Assembly: GCA_903857865.1 (NCBI GenBank)
Contig: CAIOGO010000010.1
Span: 62,001-126,000 of the forward strand
Reading direction: 5' to 3'
DNA: 64,000 nt
Source: an uncultured bacterium
GTDB lineage: Bacteria > Bipolaricaulota > Bipolaricaulia > UBA7950 > UBA9294
Under the pieces are notes generated by a model, which saw nothing but the letters and a program-made list of their open reading frames with translations, ran no database searches and was not told where the DNA came from. Below are positions 33,725 through 42,094 of the stretch, piece after piece; the first letter of the stretch is position 1; each line of letters begins with the position of its first letter. Both the position numbers and the translations under genes were made by a program.

Positions 33725-34999
33725 CTAAGGGAAGATCCCGCGCCTCGTGTACACCGTGTGCAGGCGACGCAATGCGACGACGTACGCCGCCGTTCGCCAG
33801 TCGGTGTCGAACTCGCTCGCGGCGGCCTTCACGCGCTCGTAGCCGCCCAGGATGCGCCGCTCGAGCTTCGCGTCGACCTCCTCGAGATCCCATGACTCGC
33901 TGCGCTTGTTCTGCAGCCATTCGAAGTAGCTGACGATGACTCCTCCTGAGTTACAGAGGACGTCAGGGACTAGATCGATCTTCTTCTCCGTGAGAATGCG
34001 GTCCCCGTCAAGATCCGTCGGGCCGTTGGCGCCCTCGGCCACGAGGCGCACGTTGAGCAGGGGAGCGGTCCCCTTTGTGATCTGACTCTCCAGCGCGGCT
34101 GGGACGAAGATGTCGGCCTGGGTGGCCATGAACGTCTTATGGTCCACCGCCTTCGCTCCGGGGAATCCGGCAACGCCGCCACGAGCCGCGACGTGGGTGC
34201 TCAGCGCTTCGGGGTCGATTCCGGCGGCGTTGGCGATCGCGCCGGTGTGGTCCTCTGCCGCGACGAGCGTTGCTCCAAGGGGTTTCAGAAGCTTCGCCGT
34301 CCACGATCCGACGTTCCCGAATCCCTGCACGAAGTACGTGGCCTTTGACAGGTCGAACCGCCGGTCCTTCGCCCACTGCTCGATGCAGTAGACGACACCC
34401 TGGCCCGTCGCCTTGTCGCGGCCGAGGCTGCCTCCGGCCTCGACCGGCTTCCCTGTGACGACGTGCACGCAGCGATTTCGCTCCTGTGGAGACATCATGG
34501 ACAGGTAGGTGTCGAGAATCCACGCCATGGTTTGCGCGTTCGTGTTCACGTCGGGAGCAGGGATGTCGTACTCGGGACCGATGTTGCTGCCCAGAGCGAA
34601 GGCGAACCGCCGCGTCAGCCGCTCGAGTTCGCTTCGCGAGTACTTCGAGGGATCGCACTGAATGCCACCCTTGGCTCCACCAAACGGAATGTCGGCGATG
34701 GCGGACTTCCACGTCATCCACGTCGCCAGCGCGCGCACTTCGTCGATGTCCACCGCCGGGTGATAGCGCAGTCCGCCCTTGAACGGACCGAGCACGTTGT
34801 TGTGCTGTACGCGGTACCCCGTGAACATCTCCACCCGGCCGTCGTCCATCTTGACCGGGAAGTGGACGACGATTTCGTTGGTCGTCGTCGCCAGGATCTT
34901 GCGGATGGACGGATCCAGCCGCATGAGATCGGCGGCCTTGTCGAACTGCGCCTCCACGTTGTCGTAAATCGTTCGCACCTGAGGTCGATCTGCTGTCAT
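33725..34999 (-). CDS. gdhA: Glutamate dehydrogenase-family enzyme (1)
   Basis: The 424-residue Glu/Leu/Phe/Val dehydrogenase has GPFKGGLRYHPAVDIDEV, the catalytic-Lys segment IPFGGAKGGIQCDP and DIPAPDVNTNAQTMAW. The NAD(P)-binding VQGFGNVGSWTAKLL and SGGVIVSYFEW follow. It interconverts glutamate and 2-oxoglutarate/ammonia. The start (ATG 34999) has AGGA upstream. It is the most diverged of the three local copies (charged loop MSPQERNRCVHVV). The promoter region is shared with the divergent phosphoesterase. Confidence 0.92.
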   Translation of the reverse strand: MTADRPQVRTIYDNVEAQFDKAADLMRLDPSIRKILATTTNEIVVHFPVKMDDGRVEMFTGYRVQHNNVLGPFKGGLRYHPAVDIDEVRALATWMTWKSAIADIPFGGAKGGIQCDPSKYSRSELERLTRRFAFALGSNIGPEYDIPAPDVNTNAQTMAWILDTYLSMMSPQERNRCVHVVTGKPVEAGGSLGRDKATGQGVVYCIEQWAKDRRFDLSKATYFVQGFGNVGSWTAKLLKPLGATLVAAEDHTGAIANAAGIDPEALSTHVAARGGVAGFPGAKAVDHKTFMATQADIFVPAALESQITKGTAPLLNVRLVAEGANGPTDLDGDRILTEKKIDLVPDVLCNSGGVIVSYFEWLQNKRSESWDLEEVDAKLERRILGGYERVKAAASEFDTDWRTAAYVVALRRLHTVYTRRGIFP

Positions 35000-35071
35000 G
35001 TTCCTGTCCTTTCGCACGTTGCGAGACTGTTTTGTAGCACATCACACAACGTCCCGCCAGGAGGTTTCCGC

Positions 35072-35099
35072 TTGACAACTGGCAGCCTCTCTGTACTCT
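35072..35099 (+). promoter_or_regulatory. Promoter of the metallophosphoesterase gene
   Basis: TTGACA, 16 bp, TACTCT. The GTG start is only 9 bp farther on, implying a leaderless or nearly leaderless mRNA. Confidence 0.55.
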
Positions 35100-35108
35100 T
35101 GGCCCATT

Positions 35109-36074
35109 GTGCACGCGGTGGCCGTAGCAGACCTGCATGGAAACGTCCGCTTGTATGAGCTCCTGCTGCGGATCGCCGACGCGTGGCGGATCTCGTCCGT
35201 GTTCATCACCGGCGACCTGCTTCCAGGAGGGGAGTTCTCTTCTGTTTCCGAAGCGGAGGTGGGCACGGGCCTCGTCGACCTGCAACGTCGTTTCATCGAG
35301 CGAACGTTGGCCCCGCTGCTGCAGAGTTTCCTCGCTGCGCACCGGCACACGAACATCTACGCCATCATGGGGAACGACGACTGCAGAGCCAACGAGGCGT
35401 TGCTGCGCCAGTTGGATGAGGCGACGCCGGGATTCCACTTGGTGAACGAAAGACTGGTCGAGCTTCGCGATGCGAAGCAGATGCACGCGTTCTTCACGGA
35501 TGAGATCCCGCTCCTGGCGGTGACGGGGTATCCGTACGTTCCCCCCGGAGCCGGGTTGCTGGTCGATTGGGTCAAGTACGAGAACTGCGTTCGCCTCAGC
35601 CCGCCTGGCATGGACCCCTGCGCCGACATCTACGACGTGGGGATCCAGACCGTGCCAGCGCGAACGCGCACAACGATCGCCGACGATTTGGCGGACTACG
35701 GCAGCTACCTGCAACGCTCAGGCAAGAATGGACATCTCTCCTACGAGGCTGGTCGGACGATTCACCTCTTCCATTCGCCTCCGTACAACACCCCGCTCGA
35801 CTCGATGCCGCCCCAGGGACGTCACGACCACGTGCGGCTTCCCGACCACGTTGGCAGCTCGGAGATCGGGAAGTTCATCGAGCGCGTGCAGCCATTTCTC
35901 GTTCTATGCGGCCACTGCCACGAGGCCGTGGTCCTGGGAAGCTACAAGACGCAGATCGGTGACACGTGGTGCGTCAACCCGGGGAGTCAGACGCACATCG
36001 ATGTCCTGAGCGTGGTGCAGTTCAACGTCTACGATCCGTCGGAGATGAAACAGCTGTTCATCAGCGCTCGCTAG
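35109..36074 (+). CDS. Calcineurin-like metallophosphoesterase
   Basis: The 321-residue protein begins HAVAVADLHGNVRLYELLL (Asp8, His10). FITGDLLPGG, IYAIMGNDDCRAN, LFHSPPYNTPLD and VLCGHCHEAVV follow, so the full five-motif bimetal site is present. NPGSQTHIDVLSVVQFN near the end is typical of YfcE/MPP-like phosphodiesterases. Substrate unknown. Start: GTG 35109, the first codon after a TTGACA promoter, with no SD. Confidence 0.88.
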   Translation: MHAVAVADLHGNVRLYELLLRIADAWRISSVFITGDLLPGGEFSSVSEAEVGTGLVDLQRRFIERTLAPLLQSFLAAHRHTNIYAIMGNDDCRANEALLRQLDEATPGFHLVNERLVELRDAKQMHAFFTDEIPLLAVTGYPYVPPGAGLLVDWVKYENCVRLSPPGMDPCADIYDVGIQTVPARTRTTIADDLADYGSYLQRSGKNGHLSYEAGRTIHLFHSPPYNTPLDSMPPQGRHDHVRLPDHVGSSEIGKFIERVQPFLVLCGHCHEAVVLGSYKTQIGDTWCVNPGSQTHIDVLSVVQFNVYDPSEMKQLFISAR

Positions 36075-36103
36075 CGTGGCGGACACGCCGACTTCGGCGC
36101 GGC

Positions 36104-36637
36104 CTAGGAGGGAGTCCCCACGACGGCCTGGCGAGAAGAACGCCACAGGCACACCGGGCAGGTACCCAGCCCGGTCAGGAGCGCCCCGTACCCTCGCCCT
36201 TCGCGCTCTTCGCTCGCGTCCACGACGTGGATGTCGAGGAGAGATGCTGGAGCCGGCGCTCCTTGCAGGAGTTCGCGATAGCAGGTGGACAACGCAAGGT
36301 CAATCCGCAATAGGAGCCGCACCACCTCGTCCCGACGCCGCTCGACGACCGCAAGGATGTCGATGTCGGAACACAGCGAGGCGGTGTTTCCCATCGCGCT
36401 TCCGTACACGTACAACGCGCGGAAGGAGACCCCGAGGCCTCCCAGGTACTCCCCAAGCTCCTTCGCAAGGGCGTAGCGGAACGAACTGTGGGTCTCGGGG
36501 TCTCCCCGTCGCAGCCGCTACAGCGCCGACTCCGAAGGCTCGCCGCGCCGCCGCGCGCATCGATCGATCGCTCGTTCGATGAGCGCGACGGCCGGAGCTT
36601 CGGAAGGAAGAAGACCGCTGGGTGTCTCGACGTTCAT
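36104..36637 (-). pseudogene. Nucleotidyltransferase split by an in-frame TAG
   Basis: From ATG 36637 the frame reads SEAPAVALIERAIDRCARRR and then reaches TAG at 36518-36520. The same frame continues RLRRGDPETHSSFRYALAKE and YVYGSAMGNTASLCSDIDIL, an exact GSX10DXD nucleotidyltransferase motif, to 36104. The part after the stop has no ATG or GTG before the motif, only a TTG at 36415. One intact ~177-residue gene disabled by a CAG-to-TAG change is therefore the simplest reading. It begins 15 bp after the stop of the GDH gene upstream. No HEPN partner is adjacent. GCPV-type cysteines (LGTCPVCLW) near the end could bind metal. Confidence 0.65.
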
Positions 36638-36651
36638 CGTGGCCCGAGCAC

Positions 36652-37956
36652 CTAGGGGAAGATCCCCCGCAGCTGGATGGCGGATGCGACGCGCTCAACG
36701 CCGAGAACGAACGCGGCAAGGCGGAGGGAGATCCCTCGCTTCTCAGCCAGCGTCCATACTTCGTTCAGCGAACGCTGCAGGATCTGCGCCAGGCGCTGGT
36801 TGGTCTCTTCCTCTTCCCACGGGAAGCACTGGATGTTCTGGACCCACTCGAAGTACGAGCAGACGACGCCGCCGGCGTTCGCTAGGATGTCCGGCACAAT
36901 GATGACGTCGCGCTCGCCGAGGATCAGGTCCGCCTCGGGCGTCGTCGGGCCGTTCGCGCCCTCCACGATGATCTTGGCCCGGATGTCCTGTGCGTTCCTG
37001 GCCGTAATCTGCGCCTCGAGAGCCGCGGGAATGAGCATGTCGACGTCCAGCGTGAGGACTTCGTCGCTCTTGATCTCTTCGACGCCGCGCCCGTTGTACC
37101 CGGCGAGCAGGTGCCCCGGCGACGTCGCGACGTAGCGAAGCACGTCGTCGATCTCAAATCCGCGCGGGCAATGGAACGCGCCCGACACATCGCTGATTCC
37201 CGTGATCCTCGCTCCACACTGCGCCAGGAGCTGCGCGCTGATGGAGCCCACGTTTCCGAAGCCCTGGACAGCAACGCGCGTCTTCGTGACGTCCATGCCA
37301 AGGCGCTGCAAGACCCCCAACGCTGCAACCATGACTCCGCGTCCCGTCGCTTCTCGTCGACCGAGTGCGCCGCCCAGCTCGAGCGACTTGCCCGTCACGA
37401 TTCCGGGAACGGCCTCGCCGCTGAGGAGCCCCGCCGTGTCGACAATCCAGTTCATGGTCTGGGAGTTGGTGTTGACATCCGGAGCCGGAACGTCACGTCG
37501 CATTCCGATGAGCGGGAAGATGGCCACAGTGTACCTTCGCGTGAGGCGCTCCAGCTCGCCGCGCGACAGGCGGGTCGGATCGCAGATCACGCCGCCCTTT
37601 CCGCCGCCATACGGAATGTTGACGACGGCGCACTTCCACGTCATCCACCCGGCGAGCGCTTTGACTTCATCGGCCGTCACGCCAGGATGGAAGCGGATTC
37701 CGCCTTTGCAGGGTCCGCGAGCGCTGCTGTACTGCACGCGGTAGCCCGTGAAGACCTCGATGGTCCCATCGTCTCGTGTGACCGGAACGCTCACCTCAAG
37801 GGCTCTCTCGGGGCGGCGAAGGATCTCCCAAATCCCAGCTGGGATGTCCGTTTGCTCTCGGACCATGTCCAGCTGCTGCAACATCATCGCATACGGGTTG
37901 ATCTGGGTTTCGGCAATGCCCCCCGGGATCGTCCTCGTCTTATCTTGAATCGCCAT
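36652..37956 (-). CDS. gdhA: Glutamate dehydrogenase-family enzyme (2)
   Basis: The 434-residue protein starts at ATG 37956 with GGAGGTGAA upstream. It has [32 protein letters not shown] (catalytic Lys), DVPAPDVNTNSQTMNW, VQGFGNVGSISAQLL and [14 protein letters not shown]. An extended N-terminus (INPYAMMLQQLDMVREQ) resembles copy 3. It has probably the same reaction type as its neighbours but may differ in cofactor or substrate (Glu, Leu, Phe or Val). It faces a Crp/Fnr-type gene across a 278-bp region that contains a 12-bp perfect palindrome. Confidence 0.92.
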   Translation of the reverse strand: MAIQDKTRTIPGGIAETQINPYAMMLQQLDMVREQTDIPAGIWEILRRPERALEVSVPVTRDDGTIEVFTGYRVQYSSARGPCKGGIRFHPGVTADEVKALAGWMTWKCAVVNIPYGGGKGGVICDPTRLSRGELERLTRRYTVAIFPLIGMRRDVPAPDVNTNSQTMNWIVDTAGLLSGEAVPGIVTGKSLELGGALGRREATGRGVMVAALGVLQRLGMDVTKTRVAVQGFGNVGSISAQLLAQCGARITGISDVSGAFHCPRGFEIDDVLRYVATSPGHLLAGYNGRGVEEIKSDEVLTLDVDMLIPAALEAQITARNAQDIRAKIIVEGANGPTTPEADLILGERDVIIVPDILANAGGVVCSYFEWVQNIQCFPWEEEETNQRLAQILQRSLNEVWTLAEKRGISLRLAAFVLGVERVASAIQLRGIFP

Positions 37957-38119
37957 ACGGCGTTCACCTCCACCCAGGAAGCGTATCGAACCCTCCGCAG
38001 CGTCTACACCGAAGGCGCCATGCAAACTCCTTCATTCTTGCATTCGGAGGCGCTTCATCTCGCACCCCACGCACGGCGCTGAGAGCACAGCACGGCGAGC
38101 CGTCCCGGTCATCGGGACC

Positions 38120-38131
38120 TGTCAATTGACA
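38120..38131. promoter_or_regulatory. Perfect palindrome TGTCAATTGACA, candidate Crp/Fnr-type operator
   Basis: A 12-bp perfect dyad lies between the divergent GDH copy 2 and the Crp/Fnr-type gene. Half-sites of this kind are typical for Crp/Fnr regulators, two of which are encoded next door. Binding is inferred only. Confidence 0.4.
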
Positions 38132-38234
38132 TATCGCTCGCTGTCCCTCGTGCTGGCGTCCGGCTGCGAAAGGACTCCGCAAACCCCGTACGACAGCATG
38201 GCGGCGATCTCCTCGTCTCGCGTATCGTTTCAGA

Positions 38235-38954
38235 ATGGTCATGCGCATGCTGAGTCAAGAATCGTTTCCGTGCCCCGATGGACTCACGGACCTCCTCGGA
38301 GCCTATCGGCCTCTGCACGTCCGCTATGCTGCAGAAGAGTTGATCTGCCGAGAGGGCGCGTTCGCCGCGGGGCTGCAGTGGATCACGCAGGGGCTGGTGC
38401 TGGAGACTGAGGGCGGGAGCGCCCGGGGCCAGTCGGACGCGCCGCCGGACCTCTTGAGCCAGGGGGACCTCATGGGGATCGAAATTTTGCTCCCTGCATT
38501 GGAGGAGCGTCACCGCACGTCGTGCCGCGCGCTCACGGAGGTCAGCCTCTTGTTCCTCGACCGAGCCTCGTTGGAGCGGGCGTTGGCCGAGGACTCCCGC
38601 TTCTCCGCATCGCTCGTAGGGCATCTGGCAACGCGCTGCTTCCGGCTCCGCCGCGCCAGAGCGCGGCAGGTTCTGGATCCTGTCGCTCGGCTCGCGGCCA
38701 CCCTCCTCGATGTGACTCCCACTTGCCAACCTGTCGAAGGGGAGGAATCGCTCGCGCTGCCCGAGGCGATCGACGCTCGGGTGCTCGGCGAGCTGTCGGG
38801 GCTCTCGTCGGTTCAGATGAGGCGCGCTCTTCGTGAGTTGCCCGGCCTACGAACGGCTAGCGGGCAGATGGTGTTCAACCCGCGCGATCTTTCGCAGGAC
38901 GCGCTTCTCCTTCGCGAAGGCGAGGCGTCAGAGCGTCTCCTGGATGATCGATAG
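38235..38954 (+). CDS. Crp/Fnr-family transcriptional regulator (1)
   Basis: The 239-residue protein has a cyclic-nucleotide-binding-like beta roll (AEELICREGAFAAGLQWITQ, LLSQGDLMGIEILL) and a winged-helix end containing ARVLGELSGLSSVQMRRALR. No Fe-S-type N-terminal cysteine cluster is visible. The beta-roll Arg/Glu of true cAMP binders is not evident, so the ligand is unknown. TATCGT lies at -12 to -7 of the ATG, a weak leaderless signal. Its 3' end overlaps the convergent second regulator by 27 bp. Confidence 0.75.
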   Translation: MVMRMLSQESFPCPDGLTDLLGAYRPLHVRYAAEELICREGAFAAGLQWITQGLVLETEGGSARGQSDAPPDLLSQGDLMGIEILLPALEERHRTSCRALTEVSLLFLDRASLERALAEDSRFSASLVGHLATRCFRLRRARARQVLDPVARLAATLLDVTPTCQPVEGEESLALPEAIDARVLGELSGLSSVQMRRALRELPGLRTASGQMVFNPRDLSQDALLLREGEASERLLDDR

Positions 38955-39680
38955 GTAGAACTGGTTGACGCGCGCTCGTGCGACAAGGGCGTCGAGATCC
39001 CTGATACAGATCTCGCCACGATCGGTCGAGAGAAGACCCAGTTCACGGAATCGCTTCAGCCCACGCATGAGCGTCTCCAGCGAGACGCCAAGCATCTCGG
39101 CCATCGTCTGCCGCGGGATCACGAGACTGAGGACGGTGCCGCCGTCGCGCGGTGTCCCGTACTTGTTCCCGAGGGCGATGAGCAGGAGCGCAAGGTTCCG
39201 GTCCATGGATTCCACCGCCGCCCGCGTCAGCTTGAACTCCAGCATGATGACTTCCCGAGCGAGCCAGCGGCAGAGATCGGCGAACAGCCGTGGGTGCTGT
39301 TTGCCGAAGGCGAGGAAGTTCGATCGCTCGAAGAAGACAAGCGTCGACTCGACCAGCGCCTTGGCATACTCGATGTTGATCGGCTCGCGTTCGAGGAACG
39401 CAGCCTCCAGCCCGAACATCTCCCCCACGGCGAGGAACCGGAGGCAACGCTTCTCCCAGCCGCGACTCGCGTACTTGCCGATGCTCACCAGCCCTGTCTG
39501 GACGATGAACACACCCGCGGCATATGCGCCCTCCTGGGCGATCAGGTCGCCCTCCTCGTGATGGACGAGAAGCGAAATCTCCTCGAGCTCCATGACCTCC
39601 TTGTCGGTCAGAGCGGGGAGGACTTGCTTGAGGAACGCCTTGCGTTCGGCTGTCTCACTGTGCCGCGTAGCGACGGTCAT
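38928..39680 (-). CDS. Crp/Fnr-family transcriptional regulator (2)
   Basis: This 250-residue protein has a clear effector domain (EEGDLIAQEGAYAAGVFIVQ, LRFLAVGEMFGLEAAFL) and DNA-binding helix-turn-helix IPRQTMAEMLGVSLETLMRG, followed by the wing GLLSTDRGEICIRD. It is encoded downstream of GDH copy 3 on the same strand and separated from it by a hairpin. Likely role: control of the GDH genes by a metabolic or redox signal, inferred from proximity only. Confidence 0.85.
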   Translation of the reverse strand: MTVATRHSETAERKAFLKQVLPALTDKEVMELEEISLLVHHEEGDLIAQEGAYAAGVFIVQTGLVSIGKYASRGWEKRCLRFLAVGEMFGLEAAFLEREPINIEYAKALVESTLVFFERSNFLAFGKQHPRLFADLCRWLAREVIMLEFKLTRAAVESMDRNLALLLIALGNKYGTPRDGGTVLSLVIPRQTMAEMLGVSLETLMRGLKRFRELGLLSTDRGEICIRDLDALVARARVNQFYLSIIQETL

Positions 39681-39732
39681 GGTACGAGCATTCTAAGCGA
39701 ATCGGGATGGGGTTCTCCAGGCCGAACAAGTC

Positions 39733-39759
39733 GGAGGGGGTCGTCTCGCGACCCCCTCC
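39733..39759 (-). terminator. Hairpin after GDH copy 3
   Basis: A perfect 11-bp stem GGAGGGGGTCG/CGACCCCCTCC with a 5-nt loop lies between the GDH stop and the downstream crp-like start. It has no U-tract on the leftward side, so it may be a partial terminator or an mRNA stabiliser. Confidence 0.5.
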
Positions 39760-39794
39760 CGGCGACCTCAGGGTCTTCCCGTTGTGTGCCTTGC

Positions 39795-41051
39795 CTATAC
39801 CCAACCTCGTAGCTTCATGGCCTCCGCGACGCGCGCAATGGACACCATGTAGGCTCCGATGCGGTTGTCGACGTGATGCTTCTTGGCCATGTCGTGCACG
39901 TCGTGGAATGCACGGACCATCTTCTCTTCGAGGCGACTGTAGACCTCGTCGATCGTCCAGTAATAGCCACCGATGTTCTGGACCCACTCAAAGTAGGACA
40001 CCGTCACGCCGCCCGCATTGCACAGGAAGTCCGGGATGAGATACTTCCCGTTCTTGTACAGAATCGCGTCGGCCTCGGGCGTCGTCGGGCCGTTCGCGGC
40101 CTCGGCGATGATCTTCGCCTTGACCTTCGCCGCGTTCTTGTCCGTGATCACGTTCTCAATGGCCGCCGGGATCAAGATGTCGACGTCCAACTCGAGGATC
40201 TCGGCGTTCGTGATCGCCTTGAGCCCCTTGTAGCCGCTGACGGAGCCGGTCTTCTGCTTGTGGTCGTTCGCGCCATCGGGATCAATCCCGTTGGGATCGT
40301 AGACGCCGGCACGAGAGTCTGTCACGGCCACGACCTTACTGCCGGCCATCTCCTTCATCAGCTTGGCCGCGTAGTACCCGGCGTTTCCGTATCCCTGGAC
40401 TGCGACCGTGGCGCCCTTGAGGTTGATCCCCAATTCCTTGGCCGCTTCCACGATGCAGTGCACGGCCCCGCGGGCGGTCGCATCACCGCGACCGAGAGAT
40501 CCCCCCAGTGCGATCGGCTTGCCCGTGATCACGCCCGGAGCGTTGTACCCGACGATGGTCGAGTACTCGTCCATCATCCAGGCCATGATCTGCGGGGTTG
40601 TGTACACGTCGGGCGCCGGAATGTCCCGCTCGGGGCCGATGAACCGTCCGATCGCTCGGATGAACCCACGCGAGATTCGCTCCAGTTCTCCGGTGGAGAG
40701 CTCCTTCGGGTTGCAGATGACGCCACCCTTGCCGCCGCCGTACGGAATGTCGACCACGGCACACTTCCACGTCATCCATGCGGCAAGAGCCTTGACGGTG
40801 TCGATCGTCTCCTCGGGGTGGAAACGGATTCCGCCCTTCGTAGGACCGCGCGCGTCGTTGTACTGGACGCGGAACCCGGTGAACGTCTTCACCTTGCCGT
40901 CGTCCATGCGTACGGGGAAGTGGACCTGTAGGACTCGCATAGGCTCGCGGAGCATCGCGTGAACTTGCGGATCCAGGTCGAGCTTCTTCGCCGCCATGTC
41001 GAGCTGCCGCTGAGAGATCTCAAACGGGTTCAGCGTGGGAGCACTTGCCAT
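39795..41051 (-). CDS. gdhA: Glutamate dehydrogenase-family enzyme (3)
   Basis: The 418-residue protein has AGGAGG 8 bp before ATG 41051. Motifs: [32 protein letters not shown] with the catalytic Lys, [35 protein letters not shown] and [14 protein letters not shown]. The glycine motif GYGNAG differs from the GFGNVG of copies 1 and 2, which may alter coenzyme preference. It has its own strong promoter, so this copy is the best candidate for the highly expressed catabolic enzyme. Confidence 0.93.
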   Translation of the reverse strand: MASAPTLNPFEISQRQLDMAAKKLDLDPQVHAMLREPMRVLQVHFPVRMDDGKVKTFTGFRVQYNDARGPTKGGIRFHPEETIDTVKALAAWMTWKCAVVDIPYGGGKGGVICNPKELSTGELERISRGFIRAIGRFIGPERDIPAPDVYTTPQIMAWMMDEYSTIVGYNAPGVITGKPIALGGSLGRGDATARGAVHCIVEAAKELGINLKGATVAVQGYGNAGYYAAKLMKEMAGSKVVAVTDSRAGVYDPNGIDPDGANDHKQKTGSVSGYKGLKAITNAEILELDVDILIPAAIENVITDKNAAKVKAKIIAEAANGPTTPEADAILYKNGKYLIPDFLCNAGGVTVSYFEWVQNIGGYYWTIDEVYSRLEEKMVRAFHDVHDMAKKHHVDNRIGAYMVSIARVAEAMKLRGWV

Positions 41052-41130
41052 GTAACAGACCTCCTAGGGTTTCTCTGCGATCTGCCATTCGACAGCGACG
41101 CACTCACTTCGCGGAACGAACGGCGGGGTC

Positions 41131-41158
41131 ATTATACAGAGGCCCACCGTGGCTTCAA
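41131..41158 (-). promoter_or_regulatory. Promoter of GDH copy 3
   Basis: On the minus strand TTGAAG and a consensus TATAAT are 16 bp apart, about 80 bp ahead of the start codon. It is the best sigma-70-like match found in the window. Confidence 0.65.
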
Positions 41159-41184
41159 CTGCAGCAGCTTGGAGGCCTCGACAC

Positions 41185-42012
41185 CTAAAGCCGGGAGAGG
41201 ATGGCGAGGAGGAGGCGCTTCAACTCGGCGCCCTTCCTCCGCGTCGTCTCGATGACTTCGTCGTGCGTAAGCATGGCGTCAGGATTGACCCCGGCCGCAA
41301 GGTTGGTGGCGATCGAGATTCCGAGGACCTCCAGCCCAGCGTGCGCCGCGGCGATCACCTCGGGCACGGTGGACATGCCGACGAGGTCGGCGCCCATGGC
41401 GCGGAAGGCGCGGATCTCGGCCGGCGTCTCGTACGACGGGCCGAGCGCCGCCACGTAGACGCCTTCCTTGAGCTCGACCTTCTCCGCACTTGCGGCCGCC
41501 CGCGCGATCTCCCGCAAGCGGGGCGTGTAGGCCGCCGACATGTCGGGGAACCTCGGGCCGAGCTCGTCCAGATTCGGCCCGCGCAGGGGGTTCGCGCCGA
41601 GCATGTTGATGTGGTCGGTGATCAGGACGAGGTCTCCGGCGGAGAGATCGGGGCGGATCGCACCCGAGGCGTTCGTTACGATGAGCGTCTTGACGCCGAG
41701 CACGGCGAACAGGCGCGTCGCGAACGCGACATCGTCCATCGACCGGCCCTCGTAGTAGTGCGCCCGCCCACGCTGCAGGAGAACGGGCACTCGCCCGATT
41801 CGGCCCGCCCAGAACTCGCCCGCGTGCCCGGCGACGGTCGGCGCGGGGAAGCCCGGAATCTCCGAGCAGGGAATCCTCGTGCCGCCGTCGGGGACACCGA
41901 ACGCGTCCGACAACCCCGAACCTAGGGTGACGGCCACCGCCGGCGTCTCCGCCAAGCGGGCGCGGACCGCGTCCGCCGCCTTGGCCAGCTTGTCCCACCG
42001 TTCGTCACGCAT
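41185..42012 (-). CDS. punA: Purine-nucleoside phosphorylase
   Basis: The 275-residue trimeric-type PNP has VTLGSGLSDAFG (phosphate site), GHAGEFWAGRIG, LLQRGRAHYYEGRSMDDVAF, TNASGAIRPDLSAGDLV, GPSYETPAEIRAFR and GADLVGMSTVPEVIAA. Tandem ATGs follow AGGAGGG; the second (42012) has better spacing. It splits purine nucleosides to base and ribose-1-phosphate. It is the last gene of the leftward housekeeping run, 82 bp after radA. Confidence 0.93.
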   Translation of the reverse strand: MRDERWDKLAKAADAVRARLAETPAVAVTLGSGLSDAFGVPDGGTRIPCSEIPGFPAPTVAGHAGEFWAGRIGRVPVLLQRGRAHYYEGRSMDDVAFATRLFAVLGVKTLIVTNASGAIRPDLSAGDLVLITDHINMLGANPLRGPNLDELGPRFPDMSAAYTPRLREIARAAASAEKVELKEGVYVAALGPSYETPAEIRAFRAMGADLVGMSTVPEVIAAAHAGLEVLGISIATNLAAGVNPDAMLTHDEVIETTRRKGAELKRLLLAILSRL

Positions 42013-42094
42013 CATCCCTCCTACCCGAGTCCCAATTCGGAGATCGCGCGGTCCATGGACTCCACCGGGACTACATCGATCGTCGTCTTCTCTT

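Noticed and set aside
34999-35108. Crp-type operator in the GDH1/phosphoesterase intergenic region
   Set aside because: I found no dyad comparable to TGTCAATTGACA there; only the TTGACA promoter is supportable.
22548-36520. Reassignment of TAG to an amino acid in this organism
   Set aside because: TAG ends many intact genes here, including trpS, nrdD, recJ, asnB and all three GDH genes, so it is an ordinary stop. At most partial suppression remains possible.
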